Source: Monoplex corrugatus | Lineage: Eukaryota > Mollusca > Gastropoda > Littorinimorpha > Ranellidae | Length of the DNA: 64,000 nt | Assembly: GCA_030674185.1 (NCBI GenBank) | Contig: JAPXFY010000018.1 | Span: forward strand, 43,251,932 to 43,315,931 | Reading direction: 5' to 3' | Shown here: positions 30,032 through 41,439 of the stretch, piece after piece | Position numbering within the stretch: the stretch's first letter is position 1 | Layout: each line of letters opens with the position of its first letter | Notes under the pieces: generated by a model | What the model was told of the DNA's origin: nothing | What the model saw: only the letters and a program-made list of their open reading frames with translations | Databases searched by the model: none | Made by a program: the position numbers and the translations under genes

Positions 30032-33000
30032 GTAAAGTGTTTGGGAGACATAAGACATTTGATTGAAACACACGCATACACATGCATTCATGCACATATA
30101 CATGATGTGCACACATGTGTATGTGCGTACACACGCACATGCACATGTACACACACAGACACACACTCTCTCTCTCTCTCTCTCTCACTCACTCACACAC
30201 AAACACACACAAACACTTACTTTTACACACATGCACACACACACACTTGCATACAAGCACACAAACACACACATACATACACACACACATGCACATGCAC
30301 ACACATAAACACAACACACACAGACAGACACACACCTACATGACACACAGATACAGACACACAGACATGCAACACAGAAGGCGACACATTCCTCACATCA
30401 CTCCCTCATGTACACATTTTCACAATCAGTCTCATTCAGTCACTCACTCTACCGAGGGAATTATGAAGGACTCATCATAAAAATATGTTTTATGTTGGAT
30501 TTGTTTCTTTTTTTTTTTCTGTCCGCTGGTGGATTTTTGAAAATGTGTTCGGTAATTTAGTGTTTGTGTGAATTATGAAGGACTCATCATAAAAATATGT
30601 TTTATGCTGGATTTGTTTCTTTTCTTTTTTTTTCTGTCCGCTGGTGGATTTTTGAAAATGTGTTCAGTTATTTAGTGTTTGTGTTCTTTCAGTGACATGA
30701 CTTTTTCAGTGTATTCTTTAATGCATAACCATTACCTGGAAGTTGAAATCCGAAAATGTGTGTGGTTTTAAAAAATGAATTCAGAGTCAGTTTGTAAGTA
30801 TTATTCCTGAAACTGTTCATGTTTTGAAGAAATTCAGAGTGAAAATGAACACAGATTAGTAATTATGTGTTTCATTTTGTAAAAGTAACAAATTCGTGAA
30901 TTATGGTTTCAACAGAATGGATTTTTTAAGATTCTTTCATAAGAATAAAACATTTTTTTCAAATCTTTCATATCAAGTAGTAATATCTAGCATTTCTGAA
31001 AGTTTTTTCTTTTATTAAACACAAAATGTGCCGCAGACAGTTTGTTTTTCTTTCGAGTAGCTTGGGATGGCGTTGTATGTCTGTATTACATAATGATCTG
31101 TTGTTACAAATTGTATTTTACGCGTGTTTAAAATTTGTTTTTTACGTGTGTTTAAAATTTGTTTTTTATGCGTGTTTAAAATTTGTTTTTTACAGATACG
31201 TGTGGTGGTTGGTAATAAAAGTTTGAATTCCTGGGCGCACAAGGAGATGAACATGAATCAGGTAAAAAATTTTATGCTTACTTTTTGTGAAATGTGCTGA
31301 AAAACGCTCCAGTGTGTCGAGTTCCCCCCGTGGGGATGCCGGGGGCTCTGTCAGTATAAATAGTATGCCCACCTTCTGGAAATGAAATCTGTGCTAGAAA
31401 TGTTCTCTTTTCTGTCACTCTCTTTGTTTCTGCCTTGTTCCTTTGCTTTCTGTCATTTCCACCTATCATTTTCTGCCTTGCTGGTCCATTTACCTGTATG
31501 TGTTTGATAAAGTCTTACATACTTTCTCTTAGCATTGATAGTTGGGTATATGTATTGAGTGCATTTTTGGCTCTAGGGAAATGAGATATGCAAAAGCAAT
31601 TTTAGGTAGTTTAGGCCTGTTGTATATTTTTTCGTGACCTTAGTTATGTTTAAATTTATATTCAGGTCTCACCTGTCTCAGTATTCAGGTGTGTTTAAAT
31701 TTATATTCAGGTCTCACCTGTCTCAGTATTCAGGTATGTTGAAATTCATATTCAGGTCTCACCTGTCTCAGTATTCAGGTGTGTTTAAATTTATATTCAG
31801 GTCTCATCTGTCTCAGTATTCAGGTATGTTTAATTTAAATTTATATTCAGGTCTCACCTATGTCAGTATTCAGGTATGTTTAAATTTATATTCAGGTCTC
31901 ACCTATGTCAGTATTCAGGTATGTTTAAATTTATATTCAGGTCTCATCTGTCTCAGTATTCAGGTGCGTTTAATTTAAATTTATATTCAGGTCTCACCTA
32001 TGTCAGTATTCAGGTATGTTTAAATTTATATTCAGGTCTCATCTGTCTCAGTATTCAGGTATGTTTAATTTAAATTTATATTCAGGTCTCACCTGTCTCA
32101 GTATTCAGGTGTGTTTAAATTTATATTCAGGTCTCATCTGTCTCAGTATTCAGGTGTGTTTAAATTTATATTCAGGTCTCACCTGTCTCAGTATTCAGGT
32201 GTGTTTAAATTTATATTCAGGTCTCACCTGTCTCAGTATTCAGGTGTGTTGAAATTTATATTCAGGTCTCATCTGTCTCAGTATTCAGGTATGTTTAATT
32301 TAAATTTATATTCAGGTCTCACCTGTCTCAGTATTCAGGTGTGTTTAAATTTATATTCAGGTCTCATCTGTCTCAGTATTCAGGTGTGTTTAAATTTATA
32401 TTCAGGTCTCACCTGTCTCAGTATTCAGGTGTGTTTAAATTTATATTCAGGTCTCATCTGTCTCAGTATTCAGGTGTGTTTAAATTTATATTCAGGTCTC
32501 ACCTGTCTCAGTATTCAGGTGTGTTTAAATTTATATTCAGGTCTCACCTCTCTCAGTATTCAGGTGTGTTTAAATTTATATTCAGGTCTCACCTGTCTCA
32601 GTATTCAGGTGTGTTGAAATTTATATTCAGGTCTCATCTGTCTCAGTATTCAGGTATGTTTAATTTAAATTTATATTCAGGTCTCACCTATGTCAGTATT
32701 CAGGTATGTTTAAATTTATATTTATATTTCCAAACCAAAATCCTGAATGCGTCTTCTTCAAAAGAACTCTTTACAACCATGAATCATCTCCTTGGCACAC
32801 GAAAAGATTTACCTCTCCCAACAAAACACACAAATGAAGAACTCCCATCTGTATTCTCCAAGTATTTCACTACCAAAATACAAACTCTTCGTGACAGGCT
32901 TGACAGGACACCCTGTCAACCATGCCCACCTGACCCTTCCTTCTCTGGCACACCTCTTACTACTTTTACCCAGTCTCACAAGAGGAAATTCTTAACACAA

Positions 33001-36000
33001 TCAGATCCATGTCGCTCAAAACCTGCGAAACTGGATCCTCTTCCAGGTTCTCTCTACTCTGACTGTCTCCCTACGCTCCTCCCATTCATCACTGACATCA
33101 TCAACACTTCTCTCCAAACTGGAACTGTCCCAGATTCTTTCAAGTCTGCTATTGTTCAGCCTCTCCTCAAGAAATACAATTTAGACCCAAATGAACTGAA
33201 AAATTACCGGCCTATCTCTAATCTCTCTTTCTTGTCAAAACTGCTTGAAAAAGTTGTCCTCAACCAACTGAACTCTCACCTGTCTGCCAACAATCTCCTC
33301 AATCCTTTCCAGTCAGCCTACCGCCAGTGCCATAGCACTGAAACTGCCTTGCTACACATTCTCAACAATCTCCTCCTTGCAACTGATACTGGCAAAGTCT
33401 CTCTCCTCACACTCCTTGATCTGTCTGCAGCCTTTGATACCATTCATCATGGTATTCTCCTTTCTAGACTTCATCATACTTTTGGCATCTCTGACATTGC
33501 TCTCTCCTGGTTCACTTCATATCTATCAAACAGAAAACAAACTATTCTCATCAATGGCACTTACTCTCAACCTGCATACCTGACCTGTGGTATTCCACAA
33601 GGATCTGTCCTTGGCCCTGTTCTTTTCACTCTTTACACCTCCCCCCCTGTCCACCATCATCAACTCCCACTCTATAAAACACCACTTCTATGCTGATGAC
33701 ACCCAACTTCAAGACAGTGACTCACCTGACAATATACAGCGCCTCCTAACTCGCACCACTGAGTGTTACTCGGACATTAAAAATTGGATGACATACAACA
33801 AACTTCAGCTAAATGATGACAAGACAAGCTATCCTCATTGGCACCCGTCAGAAACTTTCTCAGCTGCCTCCTCTTTCTCTCCCATTATGTAATACATCAG
33901 TCCCAATTTCTGATTCAGCTAAAAACCTTGGTGTCTGCATTGATTCTACCCTCTCCATGAACAACTTTGTTTCTCAAACTGCCAGATCTTGCTACTATCA
34001 CCTCCATCGTATAAGCCTGATCAGGAAGTATCTCTCTGTCGAAACAACTGCAAAACTCGTTCTCTCCTTCATAATATCTCGCATTGACTATTGCAATTCA
34101 CTCCTGTCCGGTCTTCCTGCCTCCACCATTCACATCCTACAGCGCATTCAAAACAATGCTGCACGCCTTGTACTCAAAAAGAAAAAAGCTGACCACATAT
34201 CTCCTCTCCTGGCACATCTTCACTGGCTCCCTGTATCAAAGCGCATACAGTACAAACTAGACACCATGTGCTACAAAAGCCTCAATAACGCATCCCCCGA
34301 TTACCTGTCAAGCCTACTTGAGATCTATGTTCCCTCACGTACCCTCCGCTCTGCCTCCGATCCTCTGACTTTTCGCTTTCCACGCACTAAGCTCAATACC
34401 TATAGTCCACGAGCCTTCTCTATTTCTGGTCCGCTCTCCTGGAACAAACTTCCTCTCTCAGTCCGTCAGCAACCTACTTTTGTCTCCTTCAAGTCCGCTC
34501 TCAAAACTCACCTTTTCTCCTCTGCATAAAATCCTGACCTCACTCAATCCCCTCTGCAGCCTGTCTCCACTCGGAGGGGAATCACATTGTAATATATAAT
34601 TGTATATAATAATATGCTCTCTATAATTTTCCATTGCTTTTATTCTTTATCCCCATTTATAGTCATATGTGTGTGTGTGTGTGTGTGTGCCCGCGCGCGT
34701 GTGTGTGTGTGCGTGCGTGTGTGTGCGTGCGTGCGTGCGTGTGTGGTGCGTGCGTGCGTGCGTGTGTGTGTGTCTGTTTCAGCGCTTAGATTTGATTTTA
34801 TCAAGATTTTGCGCTTTATAAATATTGTAATTATTATTATTATTATATTCAGGTCTCACCAGAGTCAGTATTCAGGTGTGTTTAAATCTATATTCAGGTC
34901 TCACCTGTGTCAGTATTCAAGCATGTTTTTTAAATCCCCTATGCGATAAATTGCAGTTGCATTGACACCTGTATTTAATTTTCGTTTTTTCCTTCCTTTT
35001 TTCCTGTTGAAGTCTTGTGTATGTTTTATTGAAATGGTTATAGCTCTGATATGGCTCTATGCAGTTGGCTGGGCTTTTAAACAAAAACAACAGTAAAATA
35101 ACAGTGTGATAGTGTTCCTGTTATTTGGCTTACACTTTATTGGCATTATGTGGCTTCACAGTCTACAGCTCCATCTTTGATGGGTAGTAAATGATCAACG
35201 GTTATTGTGGATATCACGCAAACAACTGGGAGATAGTATCAGCGTTTTTGTGGATATCACAGCAAACAACTGGGAGATAGTATCAGCGTTTTTGTGGATA
35301 TCACAGCAAACAACTGGGAGATAGTATCAGCGTTTTTGTAGATATCACAGCAAACAACTGGGAGATAGTATCAGCGTTTTTGTGGATGTCACAGCAAACA
35401 ACTGGGAGATAGTATCAGCGTTTTTGTGGATATCACAGCAAACAACTGGGAGATAGTATCAGCGTTTTTGTGGATATCACAGCAAACAACTGGGAGATAG
35501 TATCAGCGTTTTTGTGGATATCACAGCAAACAACTGGGAGATAGTGGATTTGAATTCCATCATTCAAAATCATTTGGGGAGTTTTTGGCCTTGACTGGCT
35601 CCTAGAATTTGAGTATGTTACTGGGCTTATGAAAAGTACATACATCGGCATGTAAATGATTCTTTAACATCAGTATGAAGATACCAAACAGAGCCCAGGT
35701 GATTTAGGGCGGTACCAAATTCGTTTATTTGCAAATGTACCAGGTTTCAGATATTGGTTGAAAAAAATTTTTTTTGCCAGATGAGAAACTTCCCAAGAAA
35801 TCATACAGTAATGTTGTGTGGTTGTATACATGTACAAGCATATGTGTACATATCTGTGTATGAAGATTGTATATGCATGTGGCATGTGTATACATACACC
35901 ACAGGGTGAGGAGGATAGAGAGACAGACAGACAGACAGACTGGCAGACAGACAGACAGACAGACAGACAGAGATTCTCATTTATTGAAAGTAATTGATTG

Positions 36001-39000
36001 ATTTATTCAATAATATTTCTGACTTCTAACTCACATTTGCACACATACGCTAGAATACGCACACTTATACATGTACACAAATGAATCTATTCTAAGAGTC
36101 TAACCATTTATACACATAGCTATGGCCATAAACATATCTGCATTCATGAATTAATACATACTGCCACAGGATCAGCTATTGGGAGTACAGTTGTATTGGC
36201 AGAGGAGTGATTATGTTATTAGCCTGGGTGACTAGATGAGTGTTGAATTGTAACTTTGTTATTGGGAGTGATATTTTACCTAACAGCTTGCCATGGGACT
36301 GGCGAATGTGGGCCCACCTTTTCTGGACCGGGGAGCAGGCAGTGAGGACGAGGAGTACAGTGCAGTGCAGGGTCTGTCCCAGGCAGTGGAGGCCCTCTGC
36401 CAAATCTCACCCACACAGGAGGTCTACATGGCCGGTGATGCTCAAGAGGACGCCCCTCTCGTCAACAACGGACGTATAATCTGCTTTACTCATATGAAAA
36501 CGTGAGTACAGTCGGGGTAAAGGGGGAGAGCAGATTAATCGATTTGTGCATGCGGGTGTATGGGTGAGAGTGGGGAGGTTGGTGAGATCATGGGTGTGAG
36601 TGGATGTAGGTTGATGGATGTCTAATAAAACAAACAGATCAAACATACTTGCTCAGTATAATTTGTGGAGTAAATGTGGCTTGATATATAGAGTTGTGAC
36701 CCATCAAGATGTCAAAAACAGAGGATCTGGTTGATTTTGACTTTTTGCCGGCATGTTTTACTTTTTTTTAAAGTACCCAGTCCTGGTCAGTATTCTGTAT
36801 AGTAGTGGGTGATTAGAAGTAATGAAAGTATTAGTATAGTTAGTTGAAATAGCATGAGTTTCATGTTCCTATGTCATTAAAGTGGGTTATATAACCCAGG
36901 AGCTTTACTTCCGAATTTTTCAAAGGGTCATTGCTTTGGCTGCTGGAACTTGCAGTATCGTAGGAAAGAAAAGTTTCCCACTATTTAGATACGAGGGTAC
37001 TTTCCAGTAGAATGAGACCACGTCTGTATAGCTTGAAAATGCATTTACAGAAAATGGAAAATTATGTCACAGAAAACGTCAGTCTATGATATAATTCTGT
37101 GCCAAATTTCGTTATTCATCTTTGATCCGTCTTATGGTTCTGACAGTGTATGTCAAGGCCCTGTCAGACACTGATTTGAAAAATGGCGAAGAAAATGGTG
37201 TTTTCAACAGCAGATTATTGCAGCTACATCAAGGTACGTGTCGCCCTCGGAAAGAATGCATCCGAAATACTTGTGGACATGAGAGCTTTGGGACAATTTC
37301 TGCTCCTTCAAAAGCAAATGTGTTCATATGGGTAAAACATTTTGCAAGTGGCCAGGCCAGCACTGAAGATGACAGTTGGAAAATGCGAAAAAGCAAAAAG
37401 TGCGATAAAAAGTTATTGGCTAGTGTGAAGGCAGTGGTTGATGCTGATTCAAGAGTCAGCCTTAAAGAGATCGCTGATTGTCTCGACATTCATTCGTCAA
37501 CTGCATCGATGATCCTAAGAAATCAGATTGGCTACAGGAAGGTGTCATCAAGATGGATCCCTCATATTTTGACGCCAGAAAATAAGGGGGGTAGGTTACG
37601 TTTCTGCCAAGATATACTCAAAATTTACAAGAACTGCGACCCTAAGCGGCTGGATGAAATTGTGACAGGTGACGAAACCTGGGTGTACATGTATGAACCT
37701 CAGAGAAAGTCACAGAACAAGGCCTGGATTTGTAAAGGTGGGATTCCTCCTCAAATTGCTCGTCGTCAACGTTCGCAAAAGAAAGCGTTATACACCATCT
37801 TTTTCAACACAAAGGGGATCATGCTACAGAAACCATGCAAACAAGGAGAGACCATCACTGGAAAGTTCTACAGAGACTCAGTACTGTCTGACATCAAGAA
37901 GTTTTATGCAACTTCCCGACCAACCGCAGGCATGAGAGGAATCAAGATTCTTCATGAATACGCAACTGCTCACGAGTCAAGGCTCGTATGAGAATACCTT
38001 GCAACCGAGAACGTCCATACTTTGCCACACCCTGCTTACTCACCAGACCTTGCACCCTGTGACTTTTACCTGTTTCCGCATCTGAAGAAATCACTGGCAG
38101 GAAGAAGTTTCAAGAGCCGAATAGCATTGGGAATGGCAGATTTCCAGTGTCTGTCATATATACCCAAAGAAGACTACAGAGCGGCATTTCTACAGTGGAT
38201 CGAGCGAATGCAGAAGTGTGTGGCAGCAGGAGGTGAATACTTCAAACAGATGAAATGAATGATTTTTCTTGCCGGTGAGTCTTTGATGTATAAGTTCGTT
38301 GGTCTCATTCTACTGGAAATTACCCTCGTATGTATCATACTGATTTTTTGAAGATACTTGTAGAGAAACACATCCACATTGATTTTGGAAATTGAAAGCC
38401 TTGGGATAATGTTTCATACAATATAAGAAAGACTGAAATATGTCCATATTGGAAGCATAGTTGTGATTTCAATACATTGTGTTCATAATAATATAAAGTA
38501 TGCATGTTTCCATAATCATTTGTTTCCATGGTCATTGAGTATGCTTTGTGCCAGATGGTCTCTTAACTTGATTTCTTAATGAAAGAATTTGCTTATTGCA
38601 CTTTGTATTGCAGTTTTAGTACTATTTCAAGCCCCATACAAAATGTTAGGCAGCACAAATCAGTTTTAATCCAACTCCAAGTGAAAATATTTGATAAAAA
38701 TAAATCTGTATCTCTGGTTTGTGTTGTGCAGTTTGCACTCAATGACTCATGTGGTTTACTTCTTATATTGTGTTTTGAATGCAGCCTTTCAGGAGGCTAG
38801 TACTAATTTCAGGGGGCTAGTACTAATAAAAATGTTGACATTATAACAAAGTAAATAGTGAATGATTTGGACTGTTTTTCTTTCGTGAAAAATCTGTCCA
38901 CTAGCACCATCGTGGATGTTGCGGATTGTTACATGTGTGTTAAAATTGAAGAGGTCCAATAGTACAGTATGGATATTAAGATACCACATCATGAGCAATT

Positions 39001-40429
39001 GGCTGGTTTCTACAGAGTTGTAATTAGCATGAAATAGAGAATAACACATTTGAAATTTTCAACGTGCAATAAACAAACAAGGATTCATCTTGAAGTGTTT
39101 ACATGTTGGGAAATGGAGTCATATTAGTAGGTTGAGATTGAGTGTCTTTTGTGGCAGCATTTTGGATCATTGATAAATTGCGTCATCACTGAACAAGAAA
39201 GCCCGTGTTCTCATATGGAGAAGATTTTAAGCATGTATTCGTTTCTGCAAAATATTCATAAACTTATGCTTTGGGGAAGGGAGTCTGGAGTCTAGAAGTA
39301 GGTAGATATGGAGCATTGTATACATTTGTGTCAGTATTTTGACAAACTGTGTTTTCACTGAACTGATTCTGAGAAAGGCGCATGTTTGCAGCATGGAGGT
39401 GTGTGTAGTCTTCACATGAACAGTAGCGTTGGATAAAGTAGTCTAGAAATTAGTAGAGATGGAGCATCTGATACGTGTGGCAGTGTCTTGATAACTGTGC
39501 TTTTCTCTGAAATGGCTGGTTGGCTCGTTTGGTAGAGCCGTGGACTCAAGATTCAATGTCTCGAGTTCAGTCCCAGCCTGCAACATATAAGCAGGGCTGT
39601 TTACTGCCCATCTTAATTCTGTTGGTGTCAGTTTAGTGTTTCATAGTTCCCTCCCCCCCTTCCTTCCCCATTTCAAGACCTTGCTGATGTATGGGGTTTT
39701 GTACTGGCTCATTGAGTCTGCCAGATAATTATTGGTATGTTTGGTTGGAGCACATATGGAGTTGTCTGAGAGTGATGAACTCCCTTTGAACGAACTCCAA
39801 ACGTGAAACTGCATTGAACAGGGTGATCCATGATTGGAGCATGGAAGAGTGTGTGAATAATTCACTGTGTGTAGTGTGTACATGAAGTATTGAACAGATA
39901 TCTATGAGGAAAAGAATCAGCAAGGTGTAATGTTTAGTTTAATATGTGTGACTGTATTGTGATAAATTATGTTTTCACTGAATATGATGGCCCGTATTTG
40001 CAATGTAGAGGCCTGTGGAAGCAGTGGATTACATTTATACTAGGTTGTGGTGCTTCATCATCATCATCATCATGTGCCCTGCCGCATGGCGTTGGCGATC
40101 ATGGCCCTCCATATGTATCTGTCCCTTGTTGCCGCAAGCACATCTTCCACCCTCTGTCCTCAGCCACCCTGCAAGTCTGTCCAATATTTTCTTCCTGGGT
40201 CTACCTGGTGTTCTCTTTCCCTCCAGCTTTTCATGTAGTGCTTACATGAAAACAAATATCAGGGAACAGAGGCTGGTGTCCAGATGTAGGTCAATAGGGA
40301 GTGTCTTATATTTTTGGCAGTACATTGACAAGTTGTGTTATGGAACAGGGAGGCCCATGTTCGCAGCATGGAGGAGTGTGTGGTAGACGCAGTCAACCAG
40401 CACAACAAATTGGCTGCTTCATCAGACGC
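29802..40429 (+). CDS. INTS13: Integrator complex subunit 13 / Asunder, N-terminal exons (partial)
   Basis: INTS13 forms a module with INTS10 and INTS14 in the nuclear Integrator complex, which cleaves nascent snRNAs and paused transcripts; the Drosophila orthologue Asunder also affects dynein localisation. Coding exons: 29807-30031 (the exon opens at 29802 after CTCTAG), 31196-31261, 36287-36501 and 40349-40429. They splice in phase into 195 codons plus two bases. Recognisable blocks are SHKTVFVLDHSSYF, the start of the von Willebrand A-like domain; NKPLWTCSVECLFEYMRIVF; DIYPDYKL; GLSQAVEALCQI; NNGRIICFTHMKT; and HVRSMEECVVDAVNQHNKLA. Family members are about 700 residues, so roughly 500 residues are missing after the donor at 40430. 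I could not find further + strand exons before the window ends. Confidence 0.85.
30060..30360. repeat. AC-rich microsatellite with (TC)n core
   Basis: Impure (AC)n with ATGC interruptions and a (CT)n run at 30166-30186, immediately after INTS13 exon 1. Confidence 0.85.
30455..30690. repeat. Direct duplication of about 105 bp
   Basis: The phrase GAATTATGAAGGACTCATCA through GGATTTTTGAAAATGTGTTC and TTTAGTGTTTGTG occurs twice in tandem, near 30459-30569 and 30570-30682, with few changes. Confidence 0.85.
31100..31195. repeat. 23-bp tandem repeat forming the INTS13 exon acceptor tract
   Basis: About four units of TTTAAAATTTGTTTTTTAYG type ending exactly at the TACAG acceptor, so the pyrimidine tract is the last repeat unit. 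Confidence 0.85.
31196..31261 (+). CDS. INTS13: INTS13 exon (66 nt)
   Basis: Twenty-two codons, IRVVVGNKSLNSWAHKEMNM then NQ, in phase. The acceptor tract is made of a 23-bp tandem repeat of GTTTAAAATTTGTTTTTTA type. Confidence 0.82.
31318..31675 (+). mobile_element. Dispersed retroelement-like repeat, 5' part (interrupted copy)
   Basis: Same blocks as 29195, from CCCCGTGGGGATGCCGGGGG to CCTTAGTTATGTTTAAA. The rest of the repeat resumes at about 34925, after the minisatellite and the L2 insertion. Confidence 0.72.
31655..32730 (+). repeat. About 45-bp minisatellite, roughly 23 units
   Basis: Units of TTTAAATTTATATTCAGGTC then TCACCTGTCTCAGTATTCAG then GTGTG or GTATG. Several units carry an extra TTTAA, giving higher-order periodicity. 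The open frames across it (FIFRSHLSQYSGVFK-type) result from a unit length divisible by three and are not judged to be genes. Two more units lie at 34848-34925, beyond an L2 insertion. Confidence 0.93.
32727..34848 (+). mobile_element. L2-like LINE, copy 3, inserted in the minisatellite
   Basis: Nearly identical to copy 1 from ATTTCCAAACCAAAATCCTG on, through the RT, C-terminal domain, GT tract (34668-34775) and the tail AGCGCTTAGATTTGA ... AATATTGTAATT then (ATT)n. Minisatellite units flank it on both sides. 5'-truncated, with no endonuclease. Confidence 0.9.
32755..34529 (+). pseudogene. L2-like reverse transcriptase, frameshifted
   Basis: Same motif series as the copy at 18811. A one-base loss near 32970 and return by 33030 alters the QSHKRKFLTQSD stretch. 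Another shift occurs near 33640 in the poly-C run, and a further deletion near 33825 separates LNDDKT from ILIGTRQKL. YADD is present in HHFYADDTQL. The C-terminus ends FSSA then TAA at 34529. Confidence 0.87.
34848..35105 (+). mobile_element. Minisatellite remnant and 3' end of the interrupted dispersed repeat
   Basis: Two minisatellite units, then AAATCCCCTATGCGATAAAT, ATGTTTTATTGAAATGGTTA and TGCAGTTGGCTGGGCTTTTA. This completes the repeat begun at 31318, with a short internal loss. Confidence 0.7.
35205..35545. repeat. 44-bp minisatellite, about 8 units
   Basis: Units of TTTTTGTGGATATCACAGCA, AACAACTGGGAGATAG, TATCAGCG, nearly identical, in an INTS13 intron. Confidence 0.93.
35920..35972. 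repeat. (GACA)n microsatellite
   Basis: About 50 nt of GACA/CAGA tetranucleotides. Confidence 0.85.
36287..36501 (+). CDS. INTS13: INTS13 exon
   Basis: Codes for LAMGLANVGPPF, an acidic loop (GSEDEEYSA), GLSQAVEALCQISPTQE and NNGRIICFTHMKT. Acceptor CTAACAG, donor AAAAC|GTGAGT. Confidence 0.88.
36992..38328 (+). mobile_element. mariner transposon with near-perfect terminal inverted repeats
   Basis: The ends read CGAGGGTACTTTCCAGTAGA on the left and, reverse-complemented, CGAGGGTAATTTCCAGTAGA on the right; homology continues through ATGAGACCA. TA target duplications flank the element at 36990-36991 and 38329-38330. Length 1337 nt is typical of mariner. It lies in the INTS13 intron between the third and fourth coding exons, same strand. 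Confidence 0.93.
37122..38258 (+). pseudogene. mariner transposase (DD34D type), inactivated
   Basis: The first third carries a helix-turn-helix-like region with FASGQASTEDDS and VSLKEIADCLDIHSSTASMI. A frame change lies near 37285-37310. Then WIPHILTPENKGGRLRFCQD, VTGDETWVYMYEPQRKSQNK (first catalytic Asp) and FFNTKGIMLQ. The second catalytic position reads ILHEYATAH where mariners have HD, so Asp is replaced by Glu. A TGA at 37989-37991 follows, then LPHPAYSPDLAPCDFYLFPH with the third Asp, exactly 34 residues after the second position. The substitution, the stop and the frame change make it non-functional. Confidence 0.9.
38335..39515. other. INTS13 intron sequence, nothing recognised
   Basis: AT-rich unique sequence. 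Weak internal similarity between phrases such as GGAGCAT and TTTTCACTGAA suggests an old diverged tandem array near 39100-40020. Confidence 0.4.
39516..39790 (+). mobile_element. tRNA-derived SINE, second family, + copy
   Basis: The head GGTTGGCTCGTTTGGTAGAG, then GCCGTGGACTC and the box-B-like CGAGTTCAGTCCCAGCC. The body has GTCAGTTTAGTGTTTC, a C/T-rich run, and CATATGGAGTTGTCTGAGAG. The same body and head occur reversed at 42650-43412. Confidence 0.72.
40055..40240 (-). mobile_element. RTE-like LINE 3' end, minus copy
   Basis: On the minus strand: GGAGGGAAAGAGAACACC, AGGTAGACCCAGGAAGAAAA, TATTGGACAGACTTGCAGGG, GGAGGGCCATGATCGCCAAC, then (ATG)n. It ends about 110 nt before the last INTS13 exon found. 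Confidence 0.7.
40349..40429 (+). CDS. INTS13: INTS13 exon (last found)
   Basis: Completes the split Thr codon and reads EAHVRSMEECVVDAVNQHNK then LAASSDA, matching the family. Acceptor GGAACAG, donor ACGC|GTGAGT. Confidence 0.85.
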
Positions 40430-40539
40430 GTGAGTTTCTGACTTCTTCATATGTTTGTCTGTTTGCTTTGTTAGTTTGTCGATTCTGCTTTCGTACAGAC
40501 ACATGCACATAAAAACTTGTAAATGAGACACAGTTTACA

Positions 40540-40790
40540 GGCCATCAGTGCTAGAAATTTTTTATGTCTTTCTTTGTTTGCTGGCTATCGATGCTAGAAA
40601 ATGTGTTATGTCTTTCTTTGCTGGCCATTGGTGCTAGAAAATCTGTTGTATCATTCTTTGTTTGCTGGCCATCAGTACTTGAAAATCTTTTTGTCTGTCT
40701 TTTTTGCTGGCCATCAGTGCTAGAAAATCTGTTATGTCTTTCTTTGTTTGCTGGCCTTAGTTAAGTGCAAGAAAATCATGTGTGTGTGTC
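40540..40790. repeat. About 44-bp minisatellite, 5' block
   Basis: About five units of GCTGGCCATCAGTGCTAGAA, AATCTGTTATGTCTTTCTTT, GTTT. The array resumes at 41440. Confidence 0.9.
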
Positions 40791-40859
40791 CTCTGAAGGT
40801 AAAAACAAAATATGACCGCTGGATCTTTAGGGTAAAATATAAAACAGTGAAAAGTAAGT

Positions 40860-41400
40860 TGTTTGTGAAAGATCCTTTGGAGTAATATAAGCACAACGTT
40901 TCGAGCCCAGGCTCTTTGTCAAGTGAATGAAAAGTGGTAAATGAAAGTGACGTGGAAAATAAAAGTGACGTGGAAAATAAAATGATGTGGAAAATAAATA
41001 TGACAGGGCAGTACTGGTGGGGGGTGGGGTGGGGGAGAAGAGGGGGAAACAGTAGGGATTAGTAGGACAAGGAGAGGGCCCAGGCACCACCGAGAATACA
41101 GGAAATACATGGAGAACTGCATCATCCACCGACTGGGAACAGTCCAGCCGGCGGGCCTGAACACCCCAACTGCCGACACGTAGCGGTGCCTGGGCCCTCT
41201 CCTTGTCCTACTAATCCCTACTGTTTCCCCTCTTCTCCCCCACCCCACCCCCCACCAGTACTGCTCTGTCATATTTATTTTCCACGTCACTTTTATTTTC
41301 CACATCACTTTCATTTACCACTTTTCATTCACTTGACAAAGCCTGGGCTCGAAACGTTGTGCTTATATTACTCCAAAGGATCTTTCACAAACAAGCTACT
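40860..41400. mobile_element. Long foldback element (inverted arms of about 220 bp)
   Basis: The left arm (about 40866-41088) starts GATCCTTTGGAGTAATATAA, AGCACAACGTTTCGAGCCC, and ends GAGGGCCCAGGCACC. The right arm (about 41187-41395) is its reverse complement with few mismatches. The centre of about 100 nt holds TCATCCACCGACTGGGAAC. Nearly symmetrical arms and no coding capacity indicate a foldback DNA element. Confidence 0.85.
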
Positions 41401-41439
41401 TTTCAATGTTTCATGTATTGTATGTGTGTGTTTGTGTGT

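Noticed and set aside
31655..32730. CRISPR-like array or a coding tandem-repeat protein
   Set aside because: Units are contiguous and near-identical without unique spacers, the genome is eukaryotic, and the open frame follows simply from a 45-bp unit length.
35205..35545. Second candidate CRISPR-like array
   Set aside because: Same reason: a 44-bp head-to-tail minisatellite with no spacers.
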